NCBI GenBank assembly: GCA_022766385.1
Contig: JALEPJ010000004.1
Location: 1-64,000, forward strand
Reading direction: 5' to 3'
DNA length: 64,000 nucleotides
DNA from: Rikenellaceae bacterium
Lineage (GTDB): Bacteria > Bacteroidota > Bacteroidia > Bacteroidales > UBA932
The position numbers were made by a program, and so were the translations under genes. The notes beneath the pieces were generated by a model. The model had not been told where the DNA came from, did not search any database, and was given only the letters and a program-made list of their open reading frames with translations. Every line of letters starts with the position of its first letter. The first letter of the stretch is position 1. Shown one piece after another: positions 44,683 to 53,603 of the stretch.

Positions 44683-45282
44683 TTATTTATTGTGTTTCTT
44701 GAATGGAAGACCGAACTCCTTGAGAAGGGCATAAGCCTCTTCATCAGTCTTGGCTGTGGTCACAAATGTGATCTCAAGGCCGTGGATACGAGGGTTCTTG
44801 TCGATGTCAATTTCAGGGAAGATAATCTGCTCCTTGAGACCGAGAGTGTAGTTACCCTGACCGTCCATCTTCTCAGCAACACCGTTGAAGTCACGGATAC
44901 GTGGAAGAGTAACGCGGATGAGCCTCTCGAGGAACTCATACATCTTCACGTCACGAAGTGTAACCTTTGCGCCGATAGGCATACCCTTACGGAGCTTGAA
45001 GTTTGAAATATCTTTGGTAGAAGTTGTAACCACTGCCTTCTGGCCGGTGATGAGAGTGAGCTCAGCAGCTGATTCCTCGACAATCTTCTTGTCACCGGTA
45101 GCCTGGCCGACACCTTCATTAAGGGTAATCTTGACGAGCTTAGGGCACTGCATTACGGTTGTATAACCGAACTGCTTCATGAGCTTGTCTACGATTTCCT
45201 CCTTATAGACCTTCTTGAGAGTAGGTACATATCCTGCAGGCAGAACATTTGCCTCAACAGATGCGTTTGCTTTCTTTGCCAT
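44683..45282 (-). CDS. rplE: 50S ribosomal protein L5
   Basis: 199 residues with an N-terminal extension of about 20 ([15 protein letters not shown]) before the L5 fold ([35 protein letters not shown]). It binds 5S rRNA. Confidence 0.97.
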   Translation of the reverse strand: MAKKANASVEANVLPAGYVPTLKKVYKEEIVDKLMKQFGYTTVMQCPKLVKITLNEGVGQATGDKKIVEESAAELTLITGQKAVVTTSTKDISNFKLRKGMPIGAKVTLRDVKMYEFLERLIRVTLPRIRDFNGVAEKMDGQGNYTLGLKEQIIFPEIDIDKNPRIHGLEITFVTTAKTDEEAYALLKEFGLPFKKHNK

Positions 45283-45284
45283 AA

Positions 45285-45602
45285 TTACTTAATCTCCTCT
45301 CCTGATTTTTTAGCGTAACGTACCTTCTTTCCGTCAACAAACTTGTGACCTACTCTGGTCGGCTTTCCTGAAGCCGGATCAATGAGCTGAAGGTTTGATA
45401 CATTTACTGGAGCCTCCTGATCGATAATGCCACCCTGAGGCTGTTTTGCGTTTGGTTTGGTGTGCTTCTTGACGATGTTCACACCCTCAACGACAGCACG
45501 GTTCTCTGATGGGATCACTGAAAGCACCTTACCTGTCTTTCCCTTATCGTTACCGGCATTCACATACACGGTATCACCTTTCTTAATATGCATCTTTTTC
45601 AT
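45285..45602 (-). CDS. rplX: 50S ribosomal protein L24
   Basis: 105 residues with a KOW motif ([21 protein letters not shown]) and [24 protein letters not shown] 45602 is preferred; a second ATG at 45593 (MHIKKGD) is also possible. Confidence 0.95.
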   Translation of the reverse strand: MKKMHIKKGDTVYVNAGNDKGKTGKVLSVIPSENRAVVEGVNIVKKHTKPNAKQPQGGIIDQEAPVNVSNLQLIDPASGKPTRVGHKFVDGKKVRYAKKSGEEIK

Positions 45603-45615
45603 ATTCTCAAATGTA

Positions 45616-45981
45616 TTAAAGGACCTCAGGTGCCAGTGAAACAATCTTCATATACTCATCACGGAGCTCTCTGGCAACAGGGCCGAAGATACGGGTTCCG
45701 CGAAGTTCGCCGGCGTTATTGAGAAGAACGCAAGCGTTGTCATCAAAACGGATATAAGAGCCATCAGCTCTGCGGATTTCCTTCTTGGTGCGTACCACTA
45801 CAGCCTTGGTAACAGTACCCTTCTTGGCATCTGCGCCAGGGATGGCACTCTTGACTGCTACGACGATCTTGTCGCCTACGGTAGCATAACGGTGATGTGT
45901 ACCGCCAAGCACACGGATGCAAAGTACCTCCTTTGCGCCGCTGTTGTCGGCCACCTGTAAACGTGATTCCTGCTGTATCAT
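45616..45981 (-). CDS. rplN: 50S ribosomal protein L14
   Basis: 121 residues: [20 protein letters not shown] and the end [19 protein letters not shown] segment (here [15 protein letters not shown]). Confidence 0.97.
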   Translation of the reverse strand: MIQQESRLQVADNSGAKEVLCIRVLGGTHHRYATVGDKIVVAVKSAIPGADAKKGTVTKAVVVRTKKEIRRADGSYIRFDDNACVLLNNAGELRGTRIFGPVARELRDEYMKIVSLAPEVL

Positions 45982-45984
45982 ATA

Positions 45985-46239
45985 CTATTTTGCTTTTTCT
46001 ACGATTTCAACTAATCTCCAATTCTTGGTCTTGCTGAGAGGACGGGTCTCCATAATGCGGACGGTATCGCCGATGCCGCACTCATTCTTCTCATCCTGTG
46101 CAACAAACTTGGTGGTCTTCTTTACGAACTTACCGTACAAAGGATGCTTCTCCTTAATTTCAACTGCCACAATGATGGTCTTGTCCATCTTGTTGCTGAC
46201 CACAATTCCTATTCTTTCCTTACGAAGATTTCTTTCCAT
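45985..46239 (-). CDS. rpsQ: 30S ribosomal protein S17
   Basis: 84 residues, OB fold: [22 protein letters not shown] and [22 protein letters not shown]. Confidence 0.97.
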   Translation of the reverse strand: MERNLRKERIGIVVSNKMDKTIIVAVEIKEKHPLYGKFVKKTTKFVAQDEKNECGIGDTVRIMETRPLSKTKNWRLVEIVEKAK

Positions 46240-46251
46240 AAGTCTTCAATG

Positions 46252-46449
46252 TTAGTTCTGTGATTTTTCTTTCTCAGCGAGGATAGTGATCATGCGAGCG
46301 ATATCCTGGCGGGTCTTCTTAAACTTTGACGTATCCTCTAATGGAGAGATAGCGTGATTGATCTTCATAGAATCAAGATTTGCCTTTTCAATCTCGATAC
46401 GGTCGCGGAGATCTGCTACAGACATTTCGCGTACTTCTGAAATTTTCAT
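46252..46449 (-). CDS. rpmC: 50S ribosomal protein L29
   Basis: 65 residues, two helices: MKISEVREMSVADLRDRIE and KKTRQDIARMITILAEKE. Near the exit tunnel. Confidence 0.95.
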   Translation of the reverse strand: MKISEVREMSVADLRDRIEIEKANLDSMKINHAISPLEDTSKFKKTRQDIARMITILAEKEKSQN

Positions 46450-46472
46450 TGTTTTCTTACTCCATTAAATTA

Positions 46473-46892
46473 TTATTCAACATAATCTCTACGTACAACA
46501 AACTTTGTAGCTACAGGGAGTTTGTTAGCGGCAAGGCGCATAGCCTCCTTAGCGACTGCGAGAGATACGCCCTCAGCCTCAAAAAGGATACGACCAGGAG
46601 TGATAGGGGCAACATATCCGTAAGGATCACCCTTACCTTTACCCATACGGGTTGAGAGCGGCTTCTTGGTGACTGGCTTCACAGGGAATACCCTGATCCA
46701 GATCTGACCCTCACGGTTCATATAGCGTGAAATAGCCTGACGAGCGGACTCAATCTGCTGTGCTGTGAGCCAGCAGTTTTCAAGGGTCTTGATGCCGAAA
46801 GAACCAAATGCAAGCTGGTTACCTCTCTGGGCCATACCTTTCATACGGCCTTTCTGTTCCCTTCTAAATTTTGTTCTCTTAGGTTGTAACAT
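46473..46892 (-). CDS. rplP: 50S ribosomal protein L16
   Basis: 139 residues: [42 protein letters not shown] segment and KLPVATKFV. In other bacteria rpsC directly precedes it. Here rpsC lies 9.4 kb away and rplP starts its own transcript, with a -7 box at 46983-46990. Confidence 0.97.
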   Translation of the reverse strand: MLQPKRTKFRREQKGRMKGMAQRGNQLAFGSFGIKTLENCWLTAQQIESARQAISRYMNREGQIWIRVFPVKPVTKKPLSTRMGKGKGDPYGYVAPITPGRILFEAEGVSLAVAKEAMRLAANKLPVATKFVVRRDYVE

Positions 46893-46982
46893 TTCCTTAT
46901 TACTTTAATAATAAATTTCCTTTTATCCCTAAAATCCTGAGAATCAGCTGGTTGGGCGCACTTCTCCTCAATTTTGGGACTG

Positions 46983-46990
46983 CAAAGTTA
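46983..46990 (-). promoter_or_regulatory. -7 box for the rplP-rplQ half of the ribosomal cluster
   Basis: Minus-strand TAACTTTG fits TAnnTTTG and gives a leader of about 85 bases. The upstream region is A/T-rich with no clear -33. The rest of 46893-47161 holds no gene. Confidence 0.5.
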
Positions 46991-47161
46991 CAAAAAAAAA
47001 TTGAAAATAAAATTTTTTCATAAGAAAATTTACACATTTTCGACATGGGTTTATGACATCTAACAGACGTGTTTTCAAACAGTTAACAAAGAGCGCAAAA
47101 AAAAGTTCCGGCACTTTTCGACAGAGCTTAATGCCGTTTATGGCATAGGATTTGGGGGAAA

Positions 47162-47193
47162 TTTGTTCCTTGTTTCGATAATGACTAAATTTG
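47162..47193 (+). promoter_or_regulatory. Promoter of the DUF4294 gene
   Basis: TTTG (47162-47165), 20-base spacer and TAAATTTG (47186-47193) match the consensus fully. The second ATG (47199) lies 5 bases after the -7 box; the first ATG (47181) lies upstream of it. Confidence 0.55.
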
Positions 47194-47198
47194 CAAGA

Positions 47199-47885
47199 AT
47201 GAAAAGATGGTCCCGAATATGCCTGATGACGGCGGCAGCAGCCCTGCTGGCCTTCCTGCATTGTCCTTCAACTGAGGCGCAGACCTCGAAAAAGGTACAA
47301 GGCTATCCAATGGCATACCGGGTCGAGAGCCCCGGGGACACGACTTACTTTGACTCATTACCCCCGGTGTGGTGCATGCCGAAGGGGACAAGACGGGAAA
47401 GGAAGGATTGGCGGCAATACTACAAACTCGTACACAACTTCAACAAGGTGTACCCTTACGCTCTGATGGCGAAAAGGCTCGTCGCGGAGGTGGACAGGAC
47501 GATTGCCGCTGAAAATCTCAAGGGCAGCAAGGAGGATGCATACATAAATGCTTGGCAGAACGAGCTTCTGCACGAGTTCGAGCCAGTAATCAGAAAAATG
47601 ACAGTCTCCCAAGGGCAATTGCTCTGCAGGCTCGTGGACAGGGAGCTTGGCAGAACCTCATACAAGATTGTGAAAGACTACAAAAACGGCTTCGCCGCTG
47701 TTTTCTGGCAGGGAATTGCGCGCCTTTTCGGGCAGAATCTCAAAACTCCTTACGACCCCAAGGGCAAGGATAGGGAGACCGAAGAACTTGTGAAGGCATG
47801 GGAGAGGGGCGAGTTCGATGAGCTCTATTATTCCGTTTTCATGGAGTGGCCTGTCAAGACCGAAATCCCGTTGAAGTACAGATAA
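47199..47885 (+). CDS. DUF4294 family secreted protein
   Basis: From ATG 47199 the 228-residue protein starts MKRWSRICLM with a signal peptide (cut near TEAQ) and continues into a DUF4294 domain (YYKLVHNFNKVYPYALMAKRLVAEVD). Function unknown; common in Bacteroidetes. An ATG at 47181 would add six residues, but the best promoter's -7 box falls after it, so 47199 is favoured and the mRNA would be leaderless. The 3' end overlaps the convergent lpxH-like gene by 58 bases. Confidence 0.8.
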   Translation: MKRWSRICLMTAAAALLAFLHCPSTEAQTSKKVQGYPMAYRVESPGDTTYFDSLPPVWCMPKGTRRERKDWRQYYKLVHNFNKVYPYALMAKRLVAEVDRTIAAENLKGSKEDAYINAWQNELLHEFEPVIRKMTVSQGQLLCRLVDRELGRTSYKIVKDYKNGFAAVFWQGIARLFGQNLKTPYDPKGKDRETEELVKAWERGEFDELYYSVFMEWPVKTEIPLKYR

Positions 47886-48577
47886 TCGCTGCTGTCGATC
47901 CAGTCGCCGAGCACCAGAAATCTTGCCCCATTGCCAAGAGGCATATCTACGGGGCAATGATAATGACCGAAGATGAAATAGTCCACCTTCCTCTCGCGTG
48001 AGTATGCTTCAGCATATTGATACAGAGGCTCTTGCTCACCCTTGAATCTATACTTTTCATTATGGGACAGACGACTGCCGCGCGACCAGCCCCGGGCAAT
48101 GCGGAAGGCTATCCAGGGGTGGAGCATACTGAAGAGACGGCGAACAGCACCATTGCGGAGGACTGCCTTCATCATTTTGTAAGAACGCAAGCCGGGGCCC
48201 AGACCGTCACCGTGTCCCAGGCAGAAAAGCTTGCCCGAATGCTCGACCACCAGGGGTTGGTCGACGACTTTGATTCCCATGGACTGCAGATAGGAATACA
48301 TCCACATATCGTGATTGCCGGGACAGACAAAGACCTGCACCCCGTCCTCGATAAGGTCCATCAAAGCGGCGAAAACCCTGACATATCCCTTCGGAACCAC
48401 GTCTCTATACTCGTACCAGAAATCCCAGACGTCGCCAAGCAGATACAGCGCCTCGGTCCTCTCCACAGGAATCCCCCTCAAGAAACGCACGAAACGAGCC
48501 TCCCTTTCGACCGGATCTCCGACTTCGAGCCCCAAATGAATGTCGGATGCAAAAAAGACCAGATTCCGACCGTCCAT
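47828..48577 (-). CDS. lpxH: UDP-2,3-diacylglucosamine diphosphatase-like metallophosphoesterase (LpxH family)
   Basis: The 249-residue calcineurin-like phosphoesterase has FFASDIHLG (metal Asp/His), LLGDVWDFW, PGNHDMWMY, a CLGHGDGLG motif and FGHYHCPV. LpxH-type enzymes remove UMP from UDP-diacylglucosamine in lipid A synthesis. It comes 3 bases after uppP. In many Bacteroidales truB and queA follow uppP, so this arrangement differs. Confidence 0.87.
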   Translation of the reverse strand: MDGRNLVFFASDIHLGLEVGDPVEREARFVRFLRGIPVERTEALYLLGDVWDFWYEYRDVVPKGYVRVFAALMDLIEDGVQVFVCPGNHDMWMYSYLQSMGIKVVDQPLVVEHSGKLFCLGHGDGLGPGLRSYKMMKAVLRNGAVRRLFSMLHPWIAFRIARGWSRGSRLSHNEKYRFKGEQEPLYQYAEAYSRERKVDYFIFGHYHCPVDMPLGNGARFLVLGDWIDSSDYLYFNGISVLTGHSMKTE

Positions 48578-48580
48578 AAG

Positions 48581-49381
48581 CTAAAAGAGTTGGGCAATGA
48601 TGACTGCTGCACCGACAAGTCCGCAATAGAGTGCGAACCACTTGAGTTTGGCGCGCTTGACAAGGGCAATCATTACCTTGCAGGCAAAAAGCCCGGACAA
48701 GAAGGCTGCAGCAAAGCCCAGAAGCAATGGCAGCAGCTCAATCTGCGAAGCCGCAAAATCACCGCCCACAAGGTCCAGGAAGGCCTCTCCCAGAATGGGA
48801 ACGAGGACCATCAGGAAGGAGAATTGTGCCACGACCTCACGTTTCACACCGCAGAGCAAACCCGTACTGATGGTGGTTCCTGAGCGCGAGAGCCCCGGCA
48901 GCACGGCCACGGCCTGACCGATACCGATCACAAAAGCCTGCCACCAGCCGATTCCATTGCGATGAGCGTTCTCAGTCACATCCTTCCGGCTCCTGTCGGA
49001 AAAGAAGAGGAGCAAAGCCGTAATGAGCAATGCGATTCCGACCACCAGCAGCGATGAGAAGAGCTGCTCGACATAATCCTTGAAAAAGAGCCCCACAATC
49101 AGGACAGGGAGCATCGAAATGGCAATTTTCAGAACGTAGTCGGTTTCGTCATTGTATTTGAACTTGAAAAGACCGCAGAGCAGTCCCCAAATCTGCTTTC
49201 TGAACACAACAATGGTCGCCAGTACCGTCGCCGCATGCACTGTAACCTCAAAAACGAGTCCCTCGGAAATCTCGACTCCGAGCATCTCCTTGAATATGGC
49301 CAGATGGCCGCTGCTGCTGACAGGAAGGAACTCCGTCAGGCCCTGGACCAGCCCCAGAATGATAGCTTGCAACCAGTTCAT
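48581..49381 (-). CDS. uppP: Undecaprenyl-diphosphatase
   Basis: The 266-residue membrane enzyme recycles the lipid carrier for cell wall synthesis. Motifs: GLTEFLPVSSSGHLAIF near the N-terminus and VLPGLSRSGTTIS in the second half, each expected to bear catalytic residues. Eight or so transmembrane helices. Confidence 0.95.
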   Translation of the reverse strand: MNWLQAIILGLVQGLTEFLPVSSSGHLAIFKEMLGVEISEGLVFEVTVHAATVLATIVVFRKQIWGLLCGLFKFKYNDETDYVLKIAISMLPVLIVGLFFKDYVEQLFSSLLVVGIALLITALLLFFSDRSRKDVTENAHRNGIGWWQAFVIGIGQAVAVLPGLSRSGTTISTGLLCGVKREVVAQFSFLMVLVPILGEAFLDLVGGDFAASQIELLPLLLGFAAAFLSGLFACKVMIALVKRAKLKWFALYCGLVGAAVIIAQLF

Positions 49382-49384
49382 CTC

Positions 49385-49630
49385 TTAATCCTCCCTCTGT
49401 TTTCCGCCGAAACGGCCCATAATTCCGATTATTATGACAATGATGCCGGCGACAATGACCACGGGTGCGAGAACCAGGCGCCGGAAATTGAACATGGAAT
49501 AGTTGAAGACCTGAGGGTCATCGCTGCCGCCGCCAACCATAAGTGCGTAGCCGACCAACATCAGGATGAGGCCGGCAAGAAGCAGAAGAAGACCCTTCTG
49601 CGTTATTGCCATTTTGTCGTTTTCTTTCAT
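49385..49630 (-). CDS. DUF3098 family membrane protein
   Basis: 81 residues with two transmembrane helices (about 12-30 and 55-75) and the family's GGGSDDPQVFNYSMFNFRR loop. Regularly found between ftsX and uppP in Bacteroidetes; function unknown, likely tied to the cell envelope. ATG 49630 (MKENDKMAITQ) fits the family start. Confidence 0.88.
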   Translation of the reverse strand: MKENDKMAITQKGLLLLLAGLILMLVGYALMVGGGSDDPQVFNYSMFNFRRLVLAPVVIVAGIIVIIIGIMGRFGGKQRED

Positions 49631-49649
49631 TATTGCAATCAATTTCAAA

Positions 49650-50528
49650 TCAATAATACAACTCGTCCCGACTGGACGAGACTATGCGGTTCACTACAAA
49701 GAAGGTGCTGACCACGCATATTACTACGCCGGAAAGGAGCACTATGCCGAGCACCGCAAGCAGGCTGCCGAGCTGGAACACTTCGAAGAGTTGGATGAAC
49801 TCCTTCTTTACGAAATACAGTATACCGAGCAGGAAGAGTATTGCCACAAAAGCAGAAATTATACCCTGGAACACGGCCTGAAGCAGGAATGGACGCCTGA
49901 TGAAGGAGCGTGTGGCACCTACCAGCCTCATCGTATGGATGGTGAACCGGCGGGCAAAGACACTGAGCCTCACGGTATTGCCGATGAGCACGAAGGAGAT
50001 GAAAAGCAGCAGGGCAATGAAGATGGCGAGAACGAAGGAAATCTTCTGAATATTCTCGTTCAGAGCTTCGATCAGGGTCTGCTGGTAGCTCACCTCATCC
50101 ACGACCGGGGATTTCATGATTATGCTTTTTACTCTCTCTATGCTGTCAAGCGCCACATAGTCGGCCCTTAGCCTGATATCGATCGAAGCCGGAATAGGGG
50201 AGGTCTCGAATACTTCCAGGAAACCTTCTCCCAGCATTGCCTCCATCTCCCGTGTGCCTTGGGCCTTGGAAATGAATTCGGTGGAGTGGACAAAAGGCTG
50301 GGCGTCAAGTTCAACCTGGTATTCAAGAGCCCCGGCATCGCTTACTTCGGGCTTCATCAGGATTGAGAGCTTCATGTTTTCCTTGAAATAGTCGGTCACA
50401 TTGTGGGCATTGACAAGCAGCAGAGCGGCCGATCCTACAAGCAACAGCACGAGGCTTATGCTCAGGACCGAGGACATATACGCGCTGCGCAAACGCCTGC
50501 GCATCATTTTGTTTTCCACCTTGGACAT
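49650..50528 (-). CDS. ftsX: Cell division protein FtsX-like permease
   Basis: The 292-residue protein has an N-terminal transmembrane helix (about 20-43), a periplasmic domain (about 45-160) and three C-terminal helices, the FtsX topology. With the ATPase FtsE it governs cell wall hydrolases at division. ftsE is not in this window. Start 50528 (MSKVENKMMRRR) fits the cytoplasmic basic N-terminus. -7 box at 50565-50572. Confidence 0.92.
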   Translation of the reverse strand: MSKVENKMMRRRLRSAYMSSVLSISLVLLLVGSAALLLVNAHNVTDYFKENMKLSILMKPEVSDAGALEYQVELDAQPFVHSTEFISKAQGTREMEAMLGEGFLEVFETSPIPASIDIRLRADYVALDSIERVKSIIMKSPVVDEVSYQQTLIEALNENIQKISFVLAIFIALLLFISFVLIGNTVRLSVFARRFTIHTMRLVGATRSFIRRPFLLQAVFQGIISAFVAILFLLGILYFVKKEFIQLFEVFQLGSLLAVLGIVLLSGVVICVVSTFFVVNRIVSSSRDELYY

Positions 50529-50564
50529 AAAATAAGTGCCAGATTCTTCAAAGAAATCAACTTC

Positions 50565-50572
50565 CAAAGATA
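50565..50572 (-). promoter_or_regulatory. -7 box of the ftsX operon
   Basis: Minus-strand TATCTTTG, 36 bases before the ftsX start. The -33 is not clear. Confidence 0.45.
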
Positions 50573-50653
50573 ATCAAATTAAGTTAAATAATTGCAATGT
50601 AGGGAAAACCGAGTTTTTTTCGTACCTTCGCAGTTTAAGAAAAGAATTGTAAA

Positions 50654-51472
50654 ATGGCCGACACAACAAAAAGAGTTCTATTCGTAAACTCCGAGATTTT
50701 CCCTTACCTTCCGGAGACAGAGATTTCATCTATAGGAAGAAAGCTCCCTCAGGGAATTCAGGAAAGGAAGAAGGAGATACGTTCATTCATGCCGCGTTTC
50801 GGCTGCATCAATGAGAGAAAGAACCAGCTCCATGACGTTATCCGTCTTTCCGGAATGAACATCATCATTGGAGATATGGACCGTCCTCTCATCATCAAGG
50901 TGGCGTCCATCTCAGCCGCCAGAATTCAGGTGTATTTCATTGACAATGAGGACTATTTCAAGCGCAAACAGGTGTTCTGCGACGAAAACGGCAAGTTTTT
51001 CGAGGACAATGGCGAGAGGGCAGTATTCTTTGCACGCGGAGTCCTCGAAACAGTGAAGAAGCTCCGTTGGGCTCCGGACATCATACACTGCCAGGGATGG
51101 ATTTCACAAGTATTGCCTCTCTATCTCAAGAAAGCATACAAGGACGATCCGATATTCGCGAACAGCAAGATCGTTCTCTCCATTTACAATGACACCCCGA
51201 AGGAATCACTCGGTAACAATTTCCAGGAAACAGTCCTTTTCGGCAATATAACAAAGGAAGATGTGCCTTTCCTCGCCGTGCCGGATGGCATAAATCTTGC
51301 GAAAACAGCCGCTTCGTACTCGGACGGCATTATTTTCGGGTCTCCCGACATCGAAGATGAAATCGCATCATACTGCGGGGAGCTCGGACTTCCTACCCTC
51401 CAATACAATGAGGAAGACATCAGGAGCGGCAGGTACATTGACGAGTACAATGCATTTTACGATCAACTTTAG
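50654..51472 (+). CDS. Glycogen/starch synthase N-terminal domain protein (half GT5)
   Basis: The 272-residue protein matches the N-terminal Rossmann domain of GT5 glycogen synthases (KRVLFVNSEIFPYLP, EIRSFMPRFG, DIIHCQGWISQVLPLYL). The C-terminal nucleotide-sugar domain is absent. The KxGG loop that binds ADP-glucose is replaced by ETEISSIGRKLP. Similar half proteins are known in Bacteroidetes next to DUF4270 genes, as here. Activity as a glycogen synthase is doubtful. Confidence 0.8.
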   Translation: MADTTKRVLFVNSEIFPYLPETEISSIGRKLPQGIQERKKEIRSFMPRFGCINERKNQLHDVIRLSGMNIIIGDMDRPLIIKVASISAARIQVYFIDNEDYFKRKQVFCDENGKFFEDNGERAVFFARGVLETVKKLRWAPDIIHCQGWISQVLPLYLKKAYKDDPIFANSKIVLSIYNDTPKESLGNNFQETVLFGNITKEDVPFLAVPDGINLAKTAASYSDGIIFGSPDIEDEIASYCGELGLPTLQYNEEDIRSGRYIDEYNAFYDQL

Positions 51473-51475
51473 AGT

Positions 51476-53134
51476 ATGAAACTTAAAGCTTCGGGCAGCT
51501 TCGGCCTCTTGATTGCCGCAAGCCTTGCCATCTCTGTCAGCCAGTCCTGTGTACACGTGGACAATACACTGGGTTCATCTTTGATTCCGATGGACCAGCA
51601 ATACGAAATTCATACTGTTGAATTCGATATTGAGGACATACAGCTGAGAATGCTGGACAGTCTTTCCGGTTTCTCCAATACCAGAATGACACTGGGTTCT
51701 ATAAGGGATGAGGATTTCGGACTTTCCACCAGGACCTGCGCACTGACCCTCGTGCCGATAGCCGACACCCTTGATTTCGGTAAGAATCCTGAATTCCGCA
51801 GCTTCCACTTCACTGTGGCCAAGGATACCATTTCATGTTCAGACGAGAACAATGCCCGTATTATCCAGAATATCAATGTATATGAGTTAAGCGAGCCTCT
51901 TGACTTCACCGCTTCGGATTTCACCCGCAGTTTCAAGCACGGAGACAAGAGAATCACCAAGGGCATTCCGGTTTACAACGGCTCTGATTCATTGTCCTTT
52001 GACTTCAACAGGGCTTTCGGAGAGAAGTATATGCAGATCAGCCTGGATGACCTCAAGGATATGGACAGCTATTTAAAGAAGTACCCGGGTATAGTCATAA
52101 GCACTGACGATCCCGTGGGTAATGGCGGACGCATCAATATGTTCCAGCTCCAGCTTGGTCTGAACACCGACTACGGCTCACTTACAAAAGACTATGCAAA
52201 GCTTTCATTCTCAGGGGAGTACAATGGTGTAAGAAAGGACTCAAGTTTCTTCTTTATCCTCAGTGCCGACAATATGTACAACCTTGACTCCCTGGCATAC
52301 GAGAAATCCATGAACTCATCCTACAAATTCCCTCAGTTCTGCTTCAACACCGTAACACACGAAAGTGCAGGCAAGAATGTCGGCAGAAAAGGCACGCTTC
52401 TCTATGAAGGTGGTGCAGGTTTGAAGCCTGTTGTTCCTGCTGAGGAACTTATCCGCCTGGTACGCAGCGAGATAGCCCAGTACGGAGACCCTTCACAGGC
52501 CATTATCAACAAGGCTTCCATCATTCTGCCTTTCGAATTCCCTGAGGACTATAAACTGATGTACCAATACCCGCTCTACCTCAGTCCTACCTGTAGGCTC
52601 AGTTCGTCTGAAGGCGTTACCTACGCGTCCATTTCAAATTCCTCTTCGAAGACTGATGACCAAGGTCAGATTAACAGGTCCACCCTCACTTATTCTCCTG
52701 ACATCACCTTCCATCTGCAGAAACTGCTCAGCCTTAAGAACGATGCAGATATATCAAACTACGATGTTTGGTTCCTGCCTATGAGCATGGAGATTTCAAA
52801 AGAAGAGAGTTCTTCCAGCAATTCAATGAACGATTACTACAGTGCTCTGTCATACATGAACTATATGAATATGATGTACGGTGGTTATGGCGGCTACGGC
52901 AGCTACGGTTATGGCTACGGCGGATATGGCTATGACAGCTACGGCTACAACAACTATATGAGCTATTATCTTATGTCAATGTACGCCAGCGGTATGAACT
53001 CCAACACCAACAGTTCGAGTTCGACTGTATCCCTGGACAAGGACAGGTTCTTCAAGGCCGTTCTCAATGCTCCGGGAGCAACTAACGGAAGAACACCTAA
53101 GCTAAAGGTAATCTATTCTGTACCAAAGAAATAG
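51476..53134 (+). CDS. DUF4270 lipoprotein with Gly/Tyr-rich insert
   Basis: The 552-residue protein has a lipobox (SVSQSC) and the DUF4270 body (LGSSLIPMDQQY, FGLSTRTCALTLVP). Near residues 463-500 it carries a low-complexity Gly-Tyr-rich run (YGGYGGYGSYGYG and on), then a Ser/Asn-rich stretch, before the conserved end FFKAVLNAPGATNGR. DUF4270 proteins are predicted surface lipoproteins of unknown role. It starts 3 bases after the half-GT5 gene and ends at the terminator 53160-53192. Confidence 0.85.
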   Translation: MKLKASGSFGLLIAASLAISVSQSCVHVDNTLGSSLIPMDQQYEIHTVEFDIEDIQLRMLDSLSGFSNTRMTLGSIRDEDFGLSTRTCALTLVPIADTLDFGKNPEFRSFHFTVAKDTISCSDENNARIIQNINVYELSEPLDFTASDFTRSFKHGDKRITKGIPVYNGSDSLSFDFNRAFGEKYMQISLDDLKDMDSYLKKYPGIVISTDDPVGNGGRINMFQLQLGLNTDYGSLTKDYAKLSFSGEYNGVRKDSSFFFILSADNMYNLDSLAYEKSMNSSYKFPQFCFNTVTHESAGKNVGRKGTLLYEGGAGLKPVVPAEELIRLVRSEIAQYGDPSQAIINKASIILPFEFPEDYKLMYQYPLYLSPTCRLSSSEGVTYASISNSSSKTDDQGQINRSTLTYSPDITFHLQKLLSLKNDADISNYDVWFLPMSMEISKEESSSSNSMNDYYSALSYMNYMNMMYGGYGGYGSYGYGYGGYGYDSYGYNNYMSYYLMSMYASGMNSNTNSSSSTVSLDKDRFFKAVLNAPGATNGRTPKLKVIYSVPKK

Positions 53135-53159
53135 ACAGAGTAATCATTTCCCATACAAG

Positions 53160-53192
53160 GCGGCTGATAAGTGATTATCGGCCGCTATTTTT
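53160..53192 (+). terminator. Terminator after the DUF4270 gene
   Basis: GCGGCTGATAA pairs with TTATCGGCCGC (one wobble) around GTGA, then TATTTTTGG. Confidence 0.8.
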
Positions 53193-53215
53193 GGGACTCT
53201 ATAGGAAGCAGGGCA

Positions 53216-53252
53216 CAAAAAAAGAGGCTAAACGAAAAAGTCGTCAGCCTCT
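53216..53252 (-). terminator. Terminator of acpP
   Basis: AGAGGCT (53223-53229) pairs with AGCCTCT (53246-53252). On the minus strand seven T follow. Confidence 0.7.
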
Positions 53253-53276
53253 GAAATTTTGTCTTTACCGCTCTGA

Positions 53277-53519
53277 TTAGCTAAGTTTCTCTGCGACCTT
53301 GTCGCAAGCGTCCTTGACAGTAGCGATAGAGTTTGTTTCCTCATCTGGAATTTTGATACCGAACACTCTTTCGAACTCCATAAGGAGCTCAACTGTATCA
53401 AGAGAGTCAGCTCCGAGATCATTTGTGAAGTTTGCAGACTCAGTTACCTCTGACTCCTCAACTCCAAGCTTGTCAACGATGATCTCCTTTACTTTTTTTA
53501 CGATTTCCTCGTACTGCAT
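53277..53519 (-). CDS. acpP: Acyl carrier protein
   Basis: The 80-residue protein carries the Ser of [15 protein letters not shown] that takes 4'-phosphopantetheine and serves fatty acid synthesis. It has its own promoter and terminator, so it is transcribed alone. In most Bacteroidetes fabF follows acpP; here it does not. Confidence 0.97.
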   Translation of the reverse strand: MQYEEIVKKVKEIIVDKLGVEESEVTESANFTNDLGADSLDTVELLMEFERVFGIKIPDEETNSIATVKDACDKVAEKLS

Positions 53520-53570
53520 AGTAGTAATTAATTAGTTTATGTTTGAAAATACACTGTCAGTAAAGTTCAG

Positions 53571-53602
53571 CAAAGGTAGTAAATAATTTCTAAAAAACAA
53601 AA
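53571..53602 (-). promoter_or_regulatory. Promoter of acpP
   Basis: TTTTG (minus, 53598-53602), 19-base spacer and TACCTTTG (53571-53578). The -33 lies next to the pnuC stop codon. Confidence 0.75.
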
Positions 53603-53603
53603 C

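Noticed and set aside
48017..48883. 288-codon plus-strand open frame
   Set aside because: It runs antisense to lpxH and uppP, both clear families; its translation has no recognisable domain.
52855..52990. CRISPR or tandem DNA repeat array
   Set aside because: The repeats are short Gly/Tyr codons in frame within a coding region, without spacers.
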